A stretch of DNA of 64,000 nt from Candidatus Viridilinea mediisalina (GTDB lineage Bacteria > Chloroflexota > Chloroflexia > Chloroflexales > Chloroflexaceae). The stretch is taken from positions 1-64,000 of the forward strand of contig NZ_NQWI01000014.1 of the NCBI RefSeq assembly GCF_002532535.1. The letters run 5' to 3'. A program made the position numbers and the translations under genes. The notes under the pieces are model-generated. The model had not been told where the DNA came from, did not search any database, and saw only the letters and a program-made list of their open reading frames with translations. Shown here one piece after another: positions 1 through 7,264 of the stretch (positions within the stretch are counted from its first letter, which is position 1; every line of letters starts with the position of its first letter).

Positions 1-7
1 GGGCTTC

Positions 8-144
8 GCGTCCTCGCGTCCTCGCGTCCTCGCGTCCTCGCGTCCTCGCGTCCTCGCGTCCTCGCGTCCTCGCGTCCTCGCGTCCTCGCGTCCTCGCGTC
101 CTCGCGTCCTCGCGTCCTCGCGTCCTCGCGTCCTCGCGTCCTCG
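8..144. repeat. 8-bp tandem array (GCGTCCTC), about 17 copies
   Basis: An essentially perfect direct array of the octamer GCGTCCTC runs up to about 30 bases before rsmE. The window begins inside or just before it, so its full length is unknown. The same unit recurs as a few copies near 36030-36056. Units of 8 bp without spacers exclude a CRISPR. Such arrays change length by slippage. Confidence 0.9.
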
Positions 145-176
145 TAAACGATAACGTGGCTACGAACCATCCCATA

Positions 177-908
177 ATGAAAAACACTTTCCACTTCTTT
201 GTGGATCCAACGACGTTGGCCCATGATCATGTAACGATCAACGATGAACCATTGGTTCATCAGTTGGTGCGGGTGTTGCGCTTGGGGCCGGGGGCGTTTG
301 TGCGGATGCTTGATGGTAGTGGATGGGCATGTGAGGTTGAGTTAACCAGTTTGAAGCGCAATGAGGTGCATGGGGTTGTGCGCGAGCGCCATCAACCTGC
401 GGGTGAACCGCCCTGGCATCTGAGCCTCTTTCTGGCTCTGTTGCGGCCTGAACGCTTTGAGTGGGCACTACAGAAGTGTGTCGAGTTGGGCGTGAGCCAG
501 GTTGTGCCAGTTGTGTTTGAACGTTCACTGCCCGCTGAACGGGCCGATGGACGGAAGCATGAACGTTGGCAGCGTATTGTGCGCGAAGCCGCCGAACAGT
601 CGCGCCGCGCCATCCTGCCCAGTGTGGCTACACCAGTGCCCTTCGCCAGCGCCTGTGCCCATGCGGCAACCGCCGCGCTCCCGCTGCTACTCTGGGAAGG
701 TGAGGCACCACTGCTGCGCGAGCGGCTGGCTACCCCACCGCTGCCCACAACCATTAGCCTGTTGAGCGGGCCTGAAGGCGGAATCACGACGGCAGAACTG
801 ACAGCCGCAAGCGAGCATGGTATCATGCCCGTATCCCTTGGCCCGCGGCTGCTACGGGCTGAAACTGCACCTATGGCCGCTATGGCGGCACTGTTGTATG
901 CCTCGTGA
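177..908 (+). CDS. rsmE: 16S rRNA m3U1498 methyltransferase RsmE
   Basis: Predicted SAM-dependent enzyme that methylates N3 of U1498 in 16S rRNA on the 30S subunit. The protein has the RsmE layout: an N-terminal PUA-like RNA-binding part with HQLVRVLRLGPG, then a SPOUT domain with QKCVELGV, the SAM-binding loop LLSGPEGGIT and the C-terminal knot segment LGPRLLRAETA. About 243 residues is normal for the family. A GTG 21 bases upstream (156) is in frame, but ATG 177 places the protein start at KNTFHFFVDP as in homologues. The following S41 peptidase gene starts within about 10 bases of the stop, suggesting co-transcription. Confidence 0.95.
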   Translation: MKNTFHFFVDPTTLAHDHVTINDEPLVHQLVRVLRLGPGAFVRMLDGSGWACEVELTSLKRNEVHGVVRERHQPAGEPPWHLSLFLALLRPERFEWALQKCVELGVSQVVPVVFERSLPAERADGRKHERWQRIVREAAEQSRRAILPSVATPVPFASACAHAATAALPLLLWEGEAPLLRERLATPPLPTTISLLSGPEGGITTAELTAASEHGIMPVSLGPRLLRAETAPMAAMAALLYAS

Positions 909-918
909 AAGACCTACT

Positions 919-2256
919 ATGGTTCGTATACGCCATGCTCTGATTGTTGGGGTCGTCGCACTCGTCATTGTCGGCACCCTCGCCTTTAGTGGCGGTTGGG
1001 TCGCTGCCCGTAACTTTGGCACTACGCCGGTTGATAGCTTGATTGCCAGCGTGCGGCTCATGGGCGCACGCCAAGAGACGCCCACCGAGGTGCGCGATGA
1101 GTTCGCGGTCTTTTGGCAGGTCTGGAGTATTGTGGAGGGGGAATTCTACCGCCCCGCCCCGCTCGACCGCCAGCGCATGGTCTATGGGGCTATTCGTGGT
1201 ATGCTGGCTGCGCTTGAGGATGAGTATACGACCTTCCAAGAGCCTGAAGTGGCGGCGGTTAGCCGTGAATCGATGCAAGGCCGCTTTGAGGGCATTGGGG
1301 CCTATCTGCGCTATGAGGCGGGCGAAATTCTGATTCACCGCCCGTTTCGTCGCTCACCTGCTGAACAGGCCGGCCTGCTGACTGGTGATGTTATCCTTGC
1401 TGTTGATGGTACGCCTATGGCCCAGATTATCGAAGACCTCAGTGAAGGCGAAGCGATTGCCGCTGCGGCCGAGCAGATCCGTGGGCCCAAAGGTTCGGTG
1501 GTGACCCTCACGTTGCGGCGGGAGCAGGTGGCTGAGCCGTTCGATGTGGCAATTACCCGCGATGAGGTGCCGGTCATTACGGTGAATGCGGAGTTGCTCG
1601 ACAATGGGGTTGCCTATATTCAAATTACTGAGTTCAAAGCCTCAACCACCGAGTTGCTTGATGAGACGCTGCGCGAACTGATTCCTCAGCAGCCCCAGAG
1701 TATTGTGCTCGATCTCCGCAACAATTCTGGCGGTTTCCTCCAGACCGCCCGTGAAGTTTTGGGCCGCTTCTATACCGGCGTGGCCCTCTATGAGCATGAG
1801 AATGGCGGCGTGGTGAAGGAACTCAGTACCATTAGTGGCCCCGCCGACACCCAACTCTTCGACATCCCCATGGTGGTGTTGGTCAACGCGGGTTCTGCTA
1901 GTGCCGCCGAGATTGTCGCCGGGGCGCTGCGCGATATGCGCCCCAATACGACCCTGCTTGGCGAACAGACCTTTGGCAAGGGCTCGGTGCAGAATATCCA
2001 CCAACTGCGCGATGGAAGTAGCGCACGGATTACGGTGGCCCATTGGCATACCCCCAACGGCACCGCGATCAATCGGGTTGGTCTGATCCCTGAGCATATC
2101 GTGGCCGCCTCCGATGACATCGCCTACACCGTCCCCTGTATTGCCGACCGTCGCCCCGCCGAAGGTCAAGAGCACTGTGGTGATGCACAACTTGCCTGGG
2201 GTCTCCGGCTGCTCAATGGGAATCCGCCACCCCCAGCGCCGCAAACCGGCGCATAG
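919..2256 (+). CDS. S41 family C-terminal processing peptidase (CtpA-like)
   Basis: Predicted membrane-anchored, extracytoplasmic serine protease that trims or degrades proteins from their C-termini. Order: one N-terminal membrane segment (about residues 7-30), a lid region, a PDZ domain (GDVILAVDG near 155-165), then the S41 core. The catalytic dyad is visible: Ser328 in NAGSASAAE and Lys354 in TFGKGSV, with the spacing usual for CtpA enzymes. Length (445 residues) is typical. ATG 919 puts basic residues directly before the membrane segment; an upstream in-frame ATG at 898 overlaps the end of rsmE and is an alternative. The C-terminal tail is proline-rich. Substrate unknown. Confidence 0.92.
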   Translation: MVRIRHALIVGVVALVIVGTLAFSGGWVAARNFGTTPVDSLIASVRLMGARQETPTEVRDEFAVFWQVWSIVEGEFYRPAPLDRQRMVYGAIRGMLAALEDEYTTFQEPEVAAVSRESMQGRFEGIGAYLRYEAGEILIHRPFRRSPAEQAGLLTGDVILAVDGTPMAQIIEDLSEGEAIAAAAEQIRGPKGSVVTLTLRREQVAEPFDVAITRDEVPVITVNAELLDNGVAYIQITEFKASTTELLDETLRELIPQQPQSIVLDLRNNSGGFLQTAREVLGRFYTGVALYEHENGGVVKELSTISGPADTQLFDIPMVVLVNAGSASAAEIVAGALRDMRPNTTLLGEQTFGKGSVQNIHQLRDGSSARITVAHWHTPNGTAINRVGLIPEHIVAASDDIAYTVPCIADRRPAEGQEHCGDAQLAWGLRLLNGNPPPPAPQTGA

Positions 2257-2284
2257 ACCTGTGTGGTATGACACCAATTACCCT

Positions 2285-2375
2285 TTGAACATGCCGCATA
2301 ATCAAGAACGCTCAAGCCCATTGGGACGCCATGTTCGGCAATCTACAATCTGCAATCTACAATCTGAAATGGTAT
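2285..2375. repeat. Dispersed repeat with 7-bp tandem tail (copy 1)
   Basis: A conserved head, containing GAACATGCCGCATAATCAA and a CATTGRGACGCCATGTTCGGC-like block, is followed by period-7 units CAATCTR. It fills the gap between the S41 gene and the glycosyltransferase and ends two bases before the next ATG, leaving no recognisable Shine-Dalgarno there. Other copies: 4557, 10169, 12888, 32617, 36764 and 47624. Confidence 0.8.
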
Positions 2376-2377
2376 GA

Positions 2378-4561
2378 ATGACCAATTCAACCAAAGCTTC
2401 TCTCCTGCTCGCGCTCATCTTAGTCGTTGCGGGTGCTTGGCGCTTGTTGCTCTGGGCACAACCGCTGCACTATCCGGCCAACGATGAGCTTGAGTATATT
2501 CAGGTTGCCCGCGATCTGGTGGCTGGGCGTGGCTGGAGTTTCTACGAGAGTTGGCGCTGGCTACGTGCGCCCCTCTACCCCCTCTGGCTCGCCGCTTCGC
2601 TCTGGTGGGCCGACGGTGATCTCCATCGTGCGGCTTTGCCCAATCTGGCCCTCAGTCTGCTGTTGGTGCTACTGATCTACCGCCTCGCCCGCGAACTCAG
2701 CCCCACCGCGAGCCGTCGCCCCGCCCTGATTGCGGCGGCTCTCGCGGCCATCTTGCAGACCTACGCGACCTTTGCGAGCCTCTATATGAGCGAGACGCTC
2801 TTTAGTACGCTCTTTACCGCCGGGTTGCTCTGTTTGGCCGCATGGCGCCGACGTGGTGGTTTGGGCTTGATCATCCTCGCTGGTCTCTGCTTTGGCTTGG
2901 CCTGCCTCACCCGCTCGGCGGCCCAGATCTTCTTGCCGCTTGTGGCTCTCTGGTTGATCTGGTGGCGTGTGCGTCAGATTCAATCTAAGAAACTGACTGA
3001 GACCGCGATGAACTGGCGTTGGAGTGCCGGCTTCAGCCGGCTAAAGCCGGCACTCCAACGCGTGCCACGTCGTGTGGAGCAATTCGGTGCCACTTTTCAA
3101 ACAGCATCCAAGGCGCTGGTACCAATCTTCATGCCAGCCTTGGTACTCATGCTCACTGTGGTGGTCGTGATTGCACCGTGGAGTCTGCGGAACTGTCGCG
3201 CCTACGGAGCCTGCATTCTAATCGAAACTGGTGGTGCCTACAATCTCTGGGCCTTCTACGAACCGCGTGAGAGTCTCGATGAGATTCACCAGATTCTGGA
3301 GGCGATCCCCAATCCGGTGGATCGGGCCAGCGAAGCGCGCATGCGTGGGATGGAGCGGCTACGTGAAGATCCGCTGATGCTGCTTCGCCGGATTCCTGAT
3401 CAGTGGAACAATCTCTGGCTGGTGAAACCCATCCAGGATCGCTTTCTGCTGCCCAATGACTACAGCGATCCGCCACCTATCCTCTTCATCACGGCACTCA
3501 TCCTTGATGATCTGCTCTATCTGCTGATCCTCGCTGCGGCCCCCTTCGGCTTGCTGCTTGCATTGCAACGACGCGATGGCTTTGCGCTCCTCTTGGCCCT
3601 CTGGGTGGTGGCTTTTTGTGCCGCCGGGGTGTTAACCCATACCGAGGGGCGTTATCGCCACTTCTTCTTCATGATCCTGATAGCTTTGGCTGGTCTCGCC
3701 TATGATACGTTGCTACGACGGGTGCGCTGGTCACCCTTGCCAGTACTGTTGAGCCTTGCGCTGCTCTTGCCCGCATTGCTGCCTGCCATCTACTACTACC
3801 CCTGGGATTGGATGCAGCGCGGGGTCGTGCGTAGCATCCAGCGTGAACTGGGCGACCGCCATGCGGCAGCGGGGCGCACTGAGCAAGCGGCGCAGGCATA
3901 CTACGCCGCCGTCGCGGCTGATCCCACCCCTGATGGCTGGCTGGCCCTTGGTAACCTCGCCCGGCGCAATGGGAACCTCACCGCTGCCGAACGCTACTAC
4001 CGCTTCGCCTATACCGAACGTCCGCCCTATGTAGCCTCAAGTGCCTTATTGGGCGATCTGCTGCGCGAACAGGGGCGCGACGAAGAAGCGCGGTTCGCCT
4101 TTCGCGGAACGTATCTGCGTGAACAGCAAATGATTGATTGGAGCTACCTGATGCTCACCCCGGCGCCGCGCAGTTACGTTGATGTAGGCAATGGCTTGGA
4201 TTTGGGTTATCTAGGGGGCTTCTACCCAGCCGAAGTGCTTGACGAAGTAACCAGCCGTTGGAGCAGTGGAAGGGCTTCCCTGCGCCTCAGCGCACCGGCA
4301 TCCGTGCCAAAGGCTGATCGGCTCATCCTACAGATGCACATAGCCGCCCCACGCCCCGATGCCACCCCAGTGCCCCTAGAGGTCTGCCGTGCGGCCCATT
4401 GCACCAAGATTACCCTGGAGGCATCATGGCGCACAGTGAGCATGCTCATACCCAACGAGGGCGACACGATCACGCTGCGTAGCCCCACATTTTCCGCACC
4501 TGATCGCCGTGATCTCGGAGTCATTCTGGATTGGGCAAGGCTCATACCAATGTACCCTTGA
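2378..4561 (+). CDS. GT-C (GT39/ArnT-like) membrane glycosyltransferase with C-terminal TPRs
   Basis: Polytopic membrane protein of 727 residues. The first loop after the first membrane helix carries NDELEYIQVARDLVAGRGW, which matches the acidic loop motif of GT-C enzymes that use polyprenyl-phosphate sugars. About ten further hydrophobic helices follow up to about residue 480, then TPR-like helices (GWLALGNLARRNGNLTAAE) and a C-terminal beta-rich tail. Acceptor and sugar cannot be told from sequence. Residues about 212-230 (WRWSAGFSRLKPALQR and neighbours) are encoded by a dispersed palindromic element inserted in frame in a predicted cytoplasmic or loop stretch. The stop codon lies in another dispersed repeat. 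No clear ribosome-binding site precedes the ATG. Confidence 0.85.
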   Translation: MTNSTKASLLLALILVVAGAWRLLLWAQPLHYPANDELEYIQVARDLVAGRGWSFYESWRWLRAPLYPLWLAASLWWADGDLHRAALPNLALSLLLVLLIYRLARELSPTASRRPALIAAALAAILQTYATFASLYMSETLFSTLFTAGLLCLAAWRRRGGLGLIILAGLCFGLACLTRSAAQIFLPLVALWLIWWRVRQIQSKKLTETAMNWRWSAGFSRLKPALQRVPRRVEQFGATFQTASKALVPIFMPALVLMLTVVVVIAPWSLRNCRAYGACILIETGGAYNLWAFYEPRESLDEIHQILEAIPNPVDRASEARMRGMERLREDPLMLLRRIPDQWNNLWLVKPIQDRFLLPNDYSDPPPILFITALILDDLLYLLILAAAPFGLLLALQRRDGFALLLALWVVAFCAAGVLTHTEGRYRHFFFMILIALAGLAYDTLLRRVRWSPLPVLLSLALLLPALLPAIYYYPWDWMQRGVVRSIQRELGDRHAAAGRTEQAAQAYYAAVAADPTPDGWLALGNLARRNGNLTAAERYYRFAYTERPPYVASSALLGDLLREQGRDEEARFAFRGTYLREQQMIDWSYLMLTPAPRSYVDVGNGLDLGYLGGFYPAEVLDEVTSRWSSGRASLRLSAPASVPKADRLILQMHIAAPRPDATPVPLEVCRAAHCTKITLEASWRTVSMLIPNEGDTITLRSPTFSAPDRRDLGVILDWARLIPMYP
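3011..3067. repeat. Core of palindromic MITE-like element inside the glycosyltransferase CDS
   Basis: The 57-bp stretch from AACTGGCGTTGG to ACGCGTGCC is almost identical to the centre of the intergenic element at 33424-33528, including the perfect inverted arms GGAGTGCCGGCT and AGCCGGCACTCC. It is a multiple of three and keeps the frame open. The terminal GCTGTCTGAAAAG sequences are degraded on the left and unrecognisable on the right. Confidence 0.9.
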
Positions 4562-4653
4562 ACATGCCGCATGATCAAAAACGCTAAACCGCATTGAGAC
4601 GCCATATTCGGCAATCTACAATCTGCAATCTGCAATCTACAATCTACAATCTG
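4557..4653. repeat. Dispersed repeat with 7-bp tail (copy 2) between convergent genes
   Basis: Same head (GAACATGCCGCATGATCAAA, then CATTGAGACGCCATATTCGGC) and CAATCTR heptamer tail as at 2285. It contains the TGA stop of the glycosyltransferase (4559-4561) on its left edge and the TAG stop of the metallophosphoesterase (4637-4639, minus strand) in the heptamer tail, so both convergent genes end inside the repeat. Confidence 0.85.
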
Positions 4654-5287
4654 AATCGGGCTCAACCTCAATCACCCGATAGCCCACCGTATTGAGGATC
4701 GTGGTTTCCCCATAACAACTCTCAATGCCGATATCGTAGCCATACGAGAGATGCACATGACCGTGAATGAGGTAGCGTGGCCGAAAGCGATCCATCAGCC
4801 AGAGGAACGCTTTGAAACCATGATGCGGGTAGTTAGGGCCATTATGGATGCCAAAAGGCGGCGCGTGGGTGATCAGAATATCCAGGTAGCGGCCATAGCG
4901 ATAGTGATGAAAGAGCATACTCGGCACCAAGCGCCATGTGCGCCGCATCATTTCGGCATCGGTATACATATAGGCACCATCAGGCTTGTAGCGTAGCGAA
5001 CCACCCAAGCCCGCAATGCTTAACCCACCGTGACGCACAATGCGCCCCTCCACATTCACCGCCCCACGGGGGGCCACACGCTGTTCACCACTCTCGAGGA
5101 ACTGCGTGCCATCATGATTCCCATAGACAAAAAAACAAGGCACCTGTAAGGTAGTCAACACAAATTCAATATAGTAATAGGGCAGATCACCACAACTGAG
5201 GACACAATCTACGTGCGGCAGGCGCTGTTTCAGATTAAGACTATAGACAGCCGGAACGAGCTCGTCACTGATCGTCAGTATCTGCAT
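4637..5287 (-). CDS. Calcineurin-like metallophosphoesterase
   Basis: 216-residue protein of the calcineurin-like phosphoesterase superfamily, which hydrolyses phosphoester bonds with a two-metal centre. Motifs in order: ISDE near the N-terminus, SCGDLPYYY, GNHDG, THAPP and HGHVH. The usual first motif D-x-H is replaced by D-E-L, so one metal ligand is absent or provided elsewhere. The last residues (about SDCRL) and the stop codon are encoded by the heptamer tail of a dispersed repeat, so the original C-terminus may have been altered. Substrate unknown. It is followed upstream by a 130-base gap and the pepF genes on the same strand. Confidence 0.85.
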   Translation of the reverse strand: MQILTISDELVPAVYSLNLKQRLPHVDCVLSCGDLPYYYIEFVLTTLQVPCFFVYGNHDGTQFLESGEQRVAPRGAVNVEGRIVRHGGLSIAGLGGSLRYKPDGAYMYTDAEMMRRTWRLVPSMLFHHYRYGRYLDILITHAPPFGIHNGPNYPHHGFKAFLWLMDRFRPRYLIHGHVHLSYGYDIGIESCYGETTILNTVGYRVIEVEPDSDCRL

Positions 5288-5324
5288 GGGAACTCTTTGG
5301 ATGCTGATGCCCTCCAGCAGCGGC

Positions 5325-5382
5325 TTGGGCGCGGCACCGCGGTGGCTTCGACAGCCTCAGCCACCACGACGCCACCACAACG
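5325..5382. repeat. Inverted repeat related to the GGCTTCGACAGGCTCAGCC module
   Basis: The gap between the phosphoesterase and pepF holds an imperfect hairpin with GGTGGCTTCGACAGCCTCAGCCACC, of the same kind as modules at 11395-11445, 22030-22095 and 37745-37790. No gene was seen here. Confidence 0.6.
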
Positions 5383-5416
5383 AACGAAAACAGGGAAATC
5401 TGGGGCGTAGCCCCAC

Positions 5417-7222
5417 TCAATACAACGCCTCCAATTCGTCCAACAGCACCGCAAAGCGATCCATTGCGGCCTGAATCGGTGCGGGTGAGGTCATGTCTAC
5501 ACCAGCACCGCGCAGCAACTCAATGGGTGAACGCGATGAGCCGCCCCGCAAGAAGTTCAGGTAGCGATCTACGGCGGGCTGGCCCTCAGCAATGATCTGG
5601 CGGCTCAAAGCCAACGCTGCCGAAAGCCCAGTCGCGTACTGGTAGACATAGAAGTTGTAGTAGAAATGGGGGATGCGCGCCCACTCAAAGGCGATCTCAT
5701 CATCCAATACCACGGTGGGGCCATGGTATTTGGCCACCAACTCATAGTATTTGCTGCTCAATGCCTCGCTGGTAAGCGGCTCGCCCGCCTCGACCCGCTG
5801 GTGCATCAACAACTCAAAGTTGGCGAACATCGTCTGGCGCAGAATCGTGCGCCTGATGTCCTCGATCTGCTCAACAATCAGCATGCGGCGTAGCGCAGCA
5901 TCGGCGCGATGCTTGAGCAGATAGTCGGTCAGCAGCGCCTCGTTGAGAGTTGAGGCAACTTCGGCTACAAAAATGGTGTAGCCGCTGTAGATGAAGGGCT
6001 GGTTGCACCGACTAAAGAAGGAGTGCATCGAATGGCCCAACTCGTGGGCCAGGGTAAAGGCATCGTTGAGCCGATTCTGGTAATTGAGCAACACGTAGGC
6101 TGGAGTACCATAGCTGCCCCCACTATAAGCCCCACTGCGCTTGCCAACATTCTCATAGACATCAATCCAACGGCTGCTAAAGGCTTGACGCAGTGCTGCG
6201 TCATACTCCGTGCCCAATGGCCCAAACGAAGCCAACATCAACTCCTGCGCCTCACTATAAGGCACATCAAGTTCAACCTCCGCTACCGGCTGGGCATAGA
6301 GATCATAGACGCGCAGTTCATCAAGGCCCATCAGACGCTTGCGTAGCTCCATGTAGCGGTGGTTGTGGTGCAGGTTGGCCTCAACTGTGGCAATCAGGTT
6401 GTGGTAGACCTCCAACGGGATTTCGTTGGGGTGTAAGGCCGCTTCGAGCGCCGAACCATATTTCCGCATGCGCGCATGTAATACATTTGTCCGCACCGAA
6501 GCTCCCAACGTGGTAGCCAAGGTGTTGCGGAAAGGGCGGAAAGCACTATAGTACTGCTTGAAGGTATCGTGGCGCACCCGCCGATCATTGCTCTCCAACA
6601 GCCGCCCGTAGCGCCCATGCGAAAGCTGGATGGTAGCCCCATGCTCATCGCTAATTGTTGGCATCACCAGATCGGAATCCACCAGCATCTCAAAGGTCTC
6701 ATAGGGGGTGCGGGTCACATCGCTAAAGGCAGCCAAGACCCCTTCAACTTCAGCCGAGCGGATATGGGCACGCTGACGGTTCAGTTTGGTCAGCCAATAG
6801 GCATAGAGCTGCAAGCCTTGCTCGTTGGCCAGCCATTCATGCAAGGTGGCTTCAGGGATGCTCAACAACTCCGGCTCAATAAAGGCCAGCGCAGCACCGA
6901 TGCGCGCCGCCGCCGAACCTGCCCGCTCCTGCAACGACTGCCCCACCGGATCGGTCGCATCACTATCTTTGCGATGACTCGCGTAGATATAGAGCGCATA
7001 GAGCCGCTGCTCGAGCGCATCACGCCGTTGCAACAACGTCAGCAACTGCTCTGCCCCCGCACCAACACTACCCTGAAACGCGGCTATCGCCTGCGCTTCC
7101 ACCTCCAACGCAGCCAACTCCTGCTCCCAACTGCTCACGTCGGCAAAGACAACGCTCAGATCCCATGTGTACTCAAGTGCCATCTCGCTCCGTGTTGGCA
7201 CTTTGTCGCTTGTTATGGACAT
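5417..7222 (-). CDS. pepF: Oligoendopeptidase F (M3B), copy 2 of a tandem pair
   Basis: Predicted cytoplasmic zinc metallopeptidase cleaving short peptides. The 601-residue protein has the M3B layout: an N-terminal helical half and a catalytic half with the zinc motif HELGH in FTLAHELGHSMHSFF (about residue 392) and the downstream glutamate ligand region VAEVASTLNEALL. The paralogue lies 42 bases upstream on the same strand, so the two probably form one transcript. AAGGAG precedes the ATG by about nine bases. The two copies share motifs but are well diverged, suggesting an old duplication with different peptide preference. Confidence 0.94.
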   Translation of the reverse strand: MSITSDKVPTRSEMALEYTWDLSVVFADVSSWEQELAALEVEAQAIAAFQGSVGAGAEQLLTLLQRRDALEQRLYALYIYASHRKDSDATDPVGQSLQERAGSAAARIGAALAFIEPELLSIPEATLHEWLANEQGLQLYAYWLTKLNRQRAHIRSAEVEGVLAAFSDVTRTPYETFEMLVDSDLVMPTISDEHGATIQLSHGRYGRLLESNDRRVRHDTFKQYYSAFRPFRNTLATTLGASVRTNVLHARMRKYGSALEAALHPNEIPLEVYHNLIATVEANLHHNHRYMELRKRLMGLDELRVYDLYAQPVAEVELDVPYSEAQELMLASFGPLGTEYDAALRQAFSSRWIDVYENVGKRSGAYSGGSYGTPAYVLLNYQNRLNDAFTLAHELGHSMHSFFSRCNQPFIYSGYTIFVAEVASTLNEALLTDYLLKHRADAALRRMLIVEQIEDIRRTILRQTMFANFELLMHQRVEAGEPLTSEALSSKYYELVAKYHGPTVVLDDEIAFEWARIPHFYYNFYVYQYATGLSAALALSRQIIAEGQPAVDRYLNFLRGGSSRSPIELLRGAGVDMTSPAPIQAAMDRFAVLLDELEALY

Positions 7223-7264
7223 AGATGTTAGACTCCTTAAGCAGCGGCAACAAGCGTAACTTGG

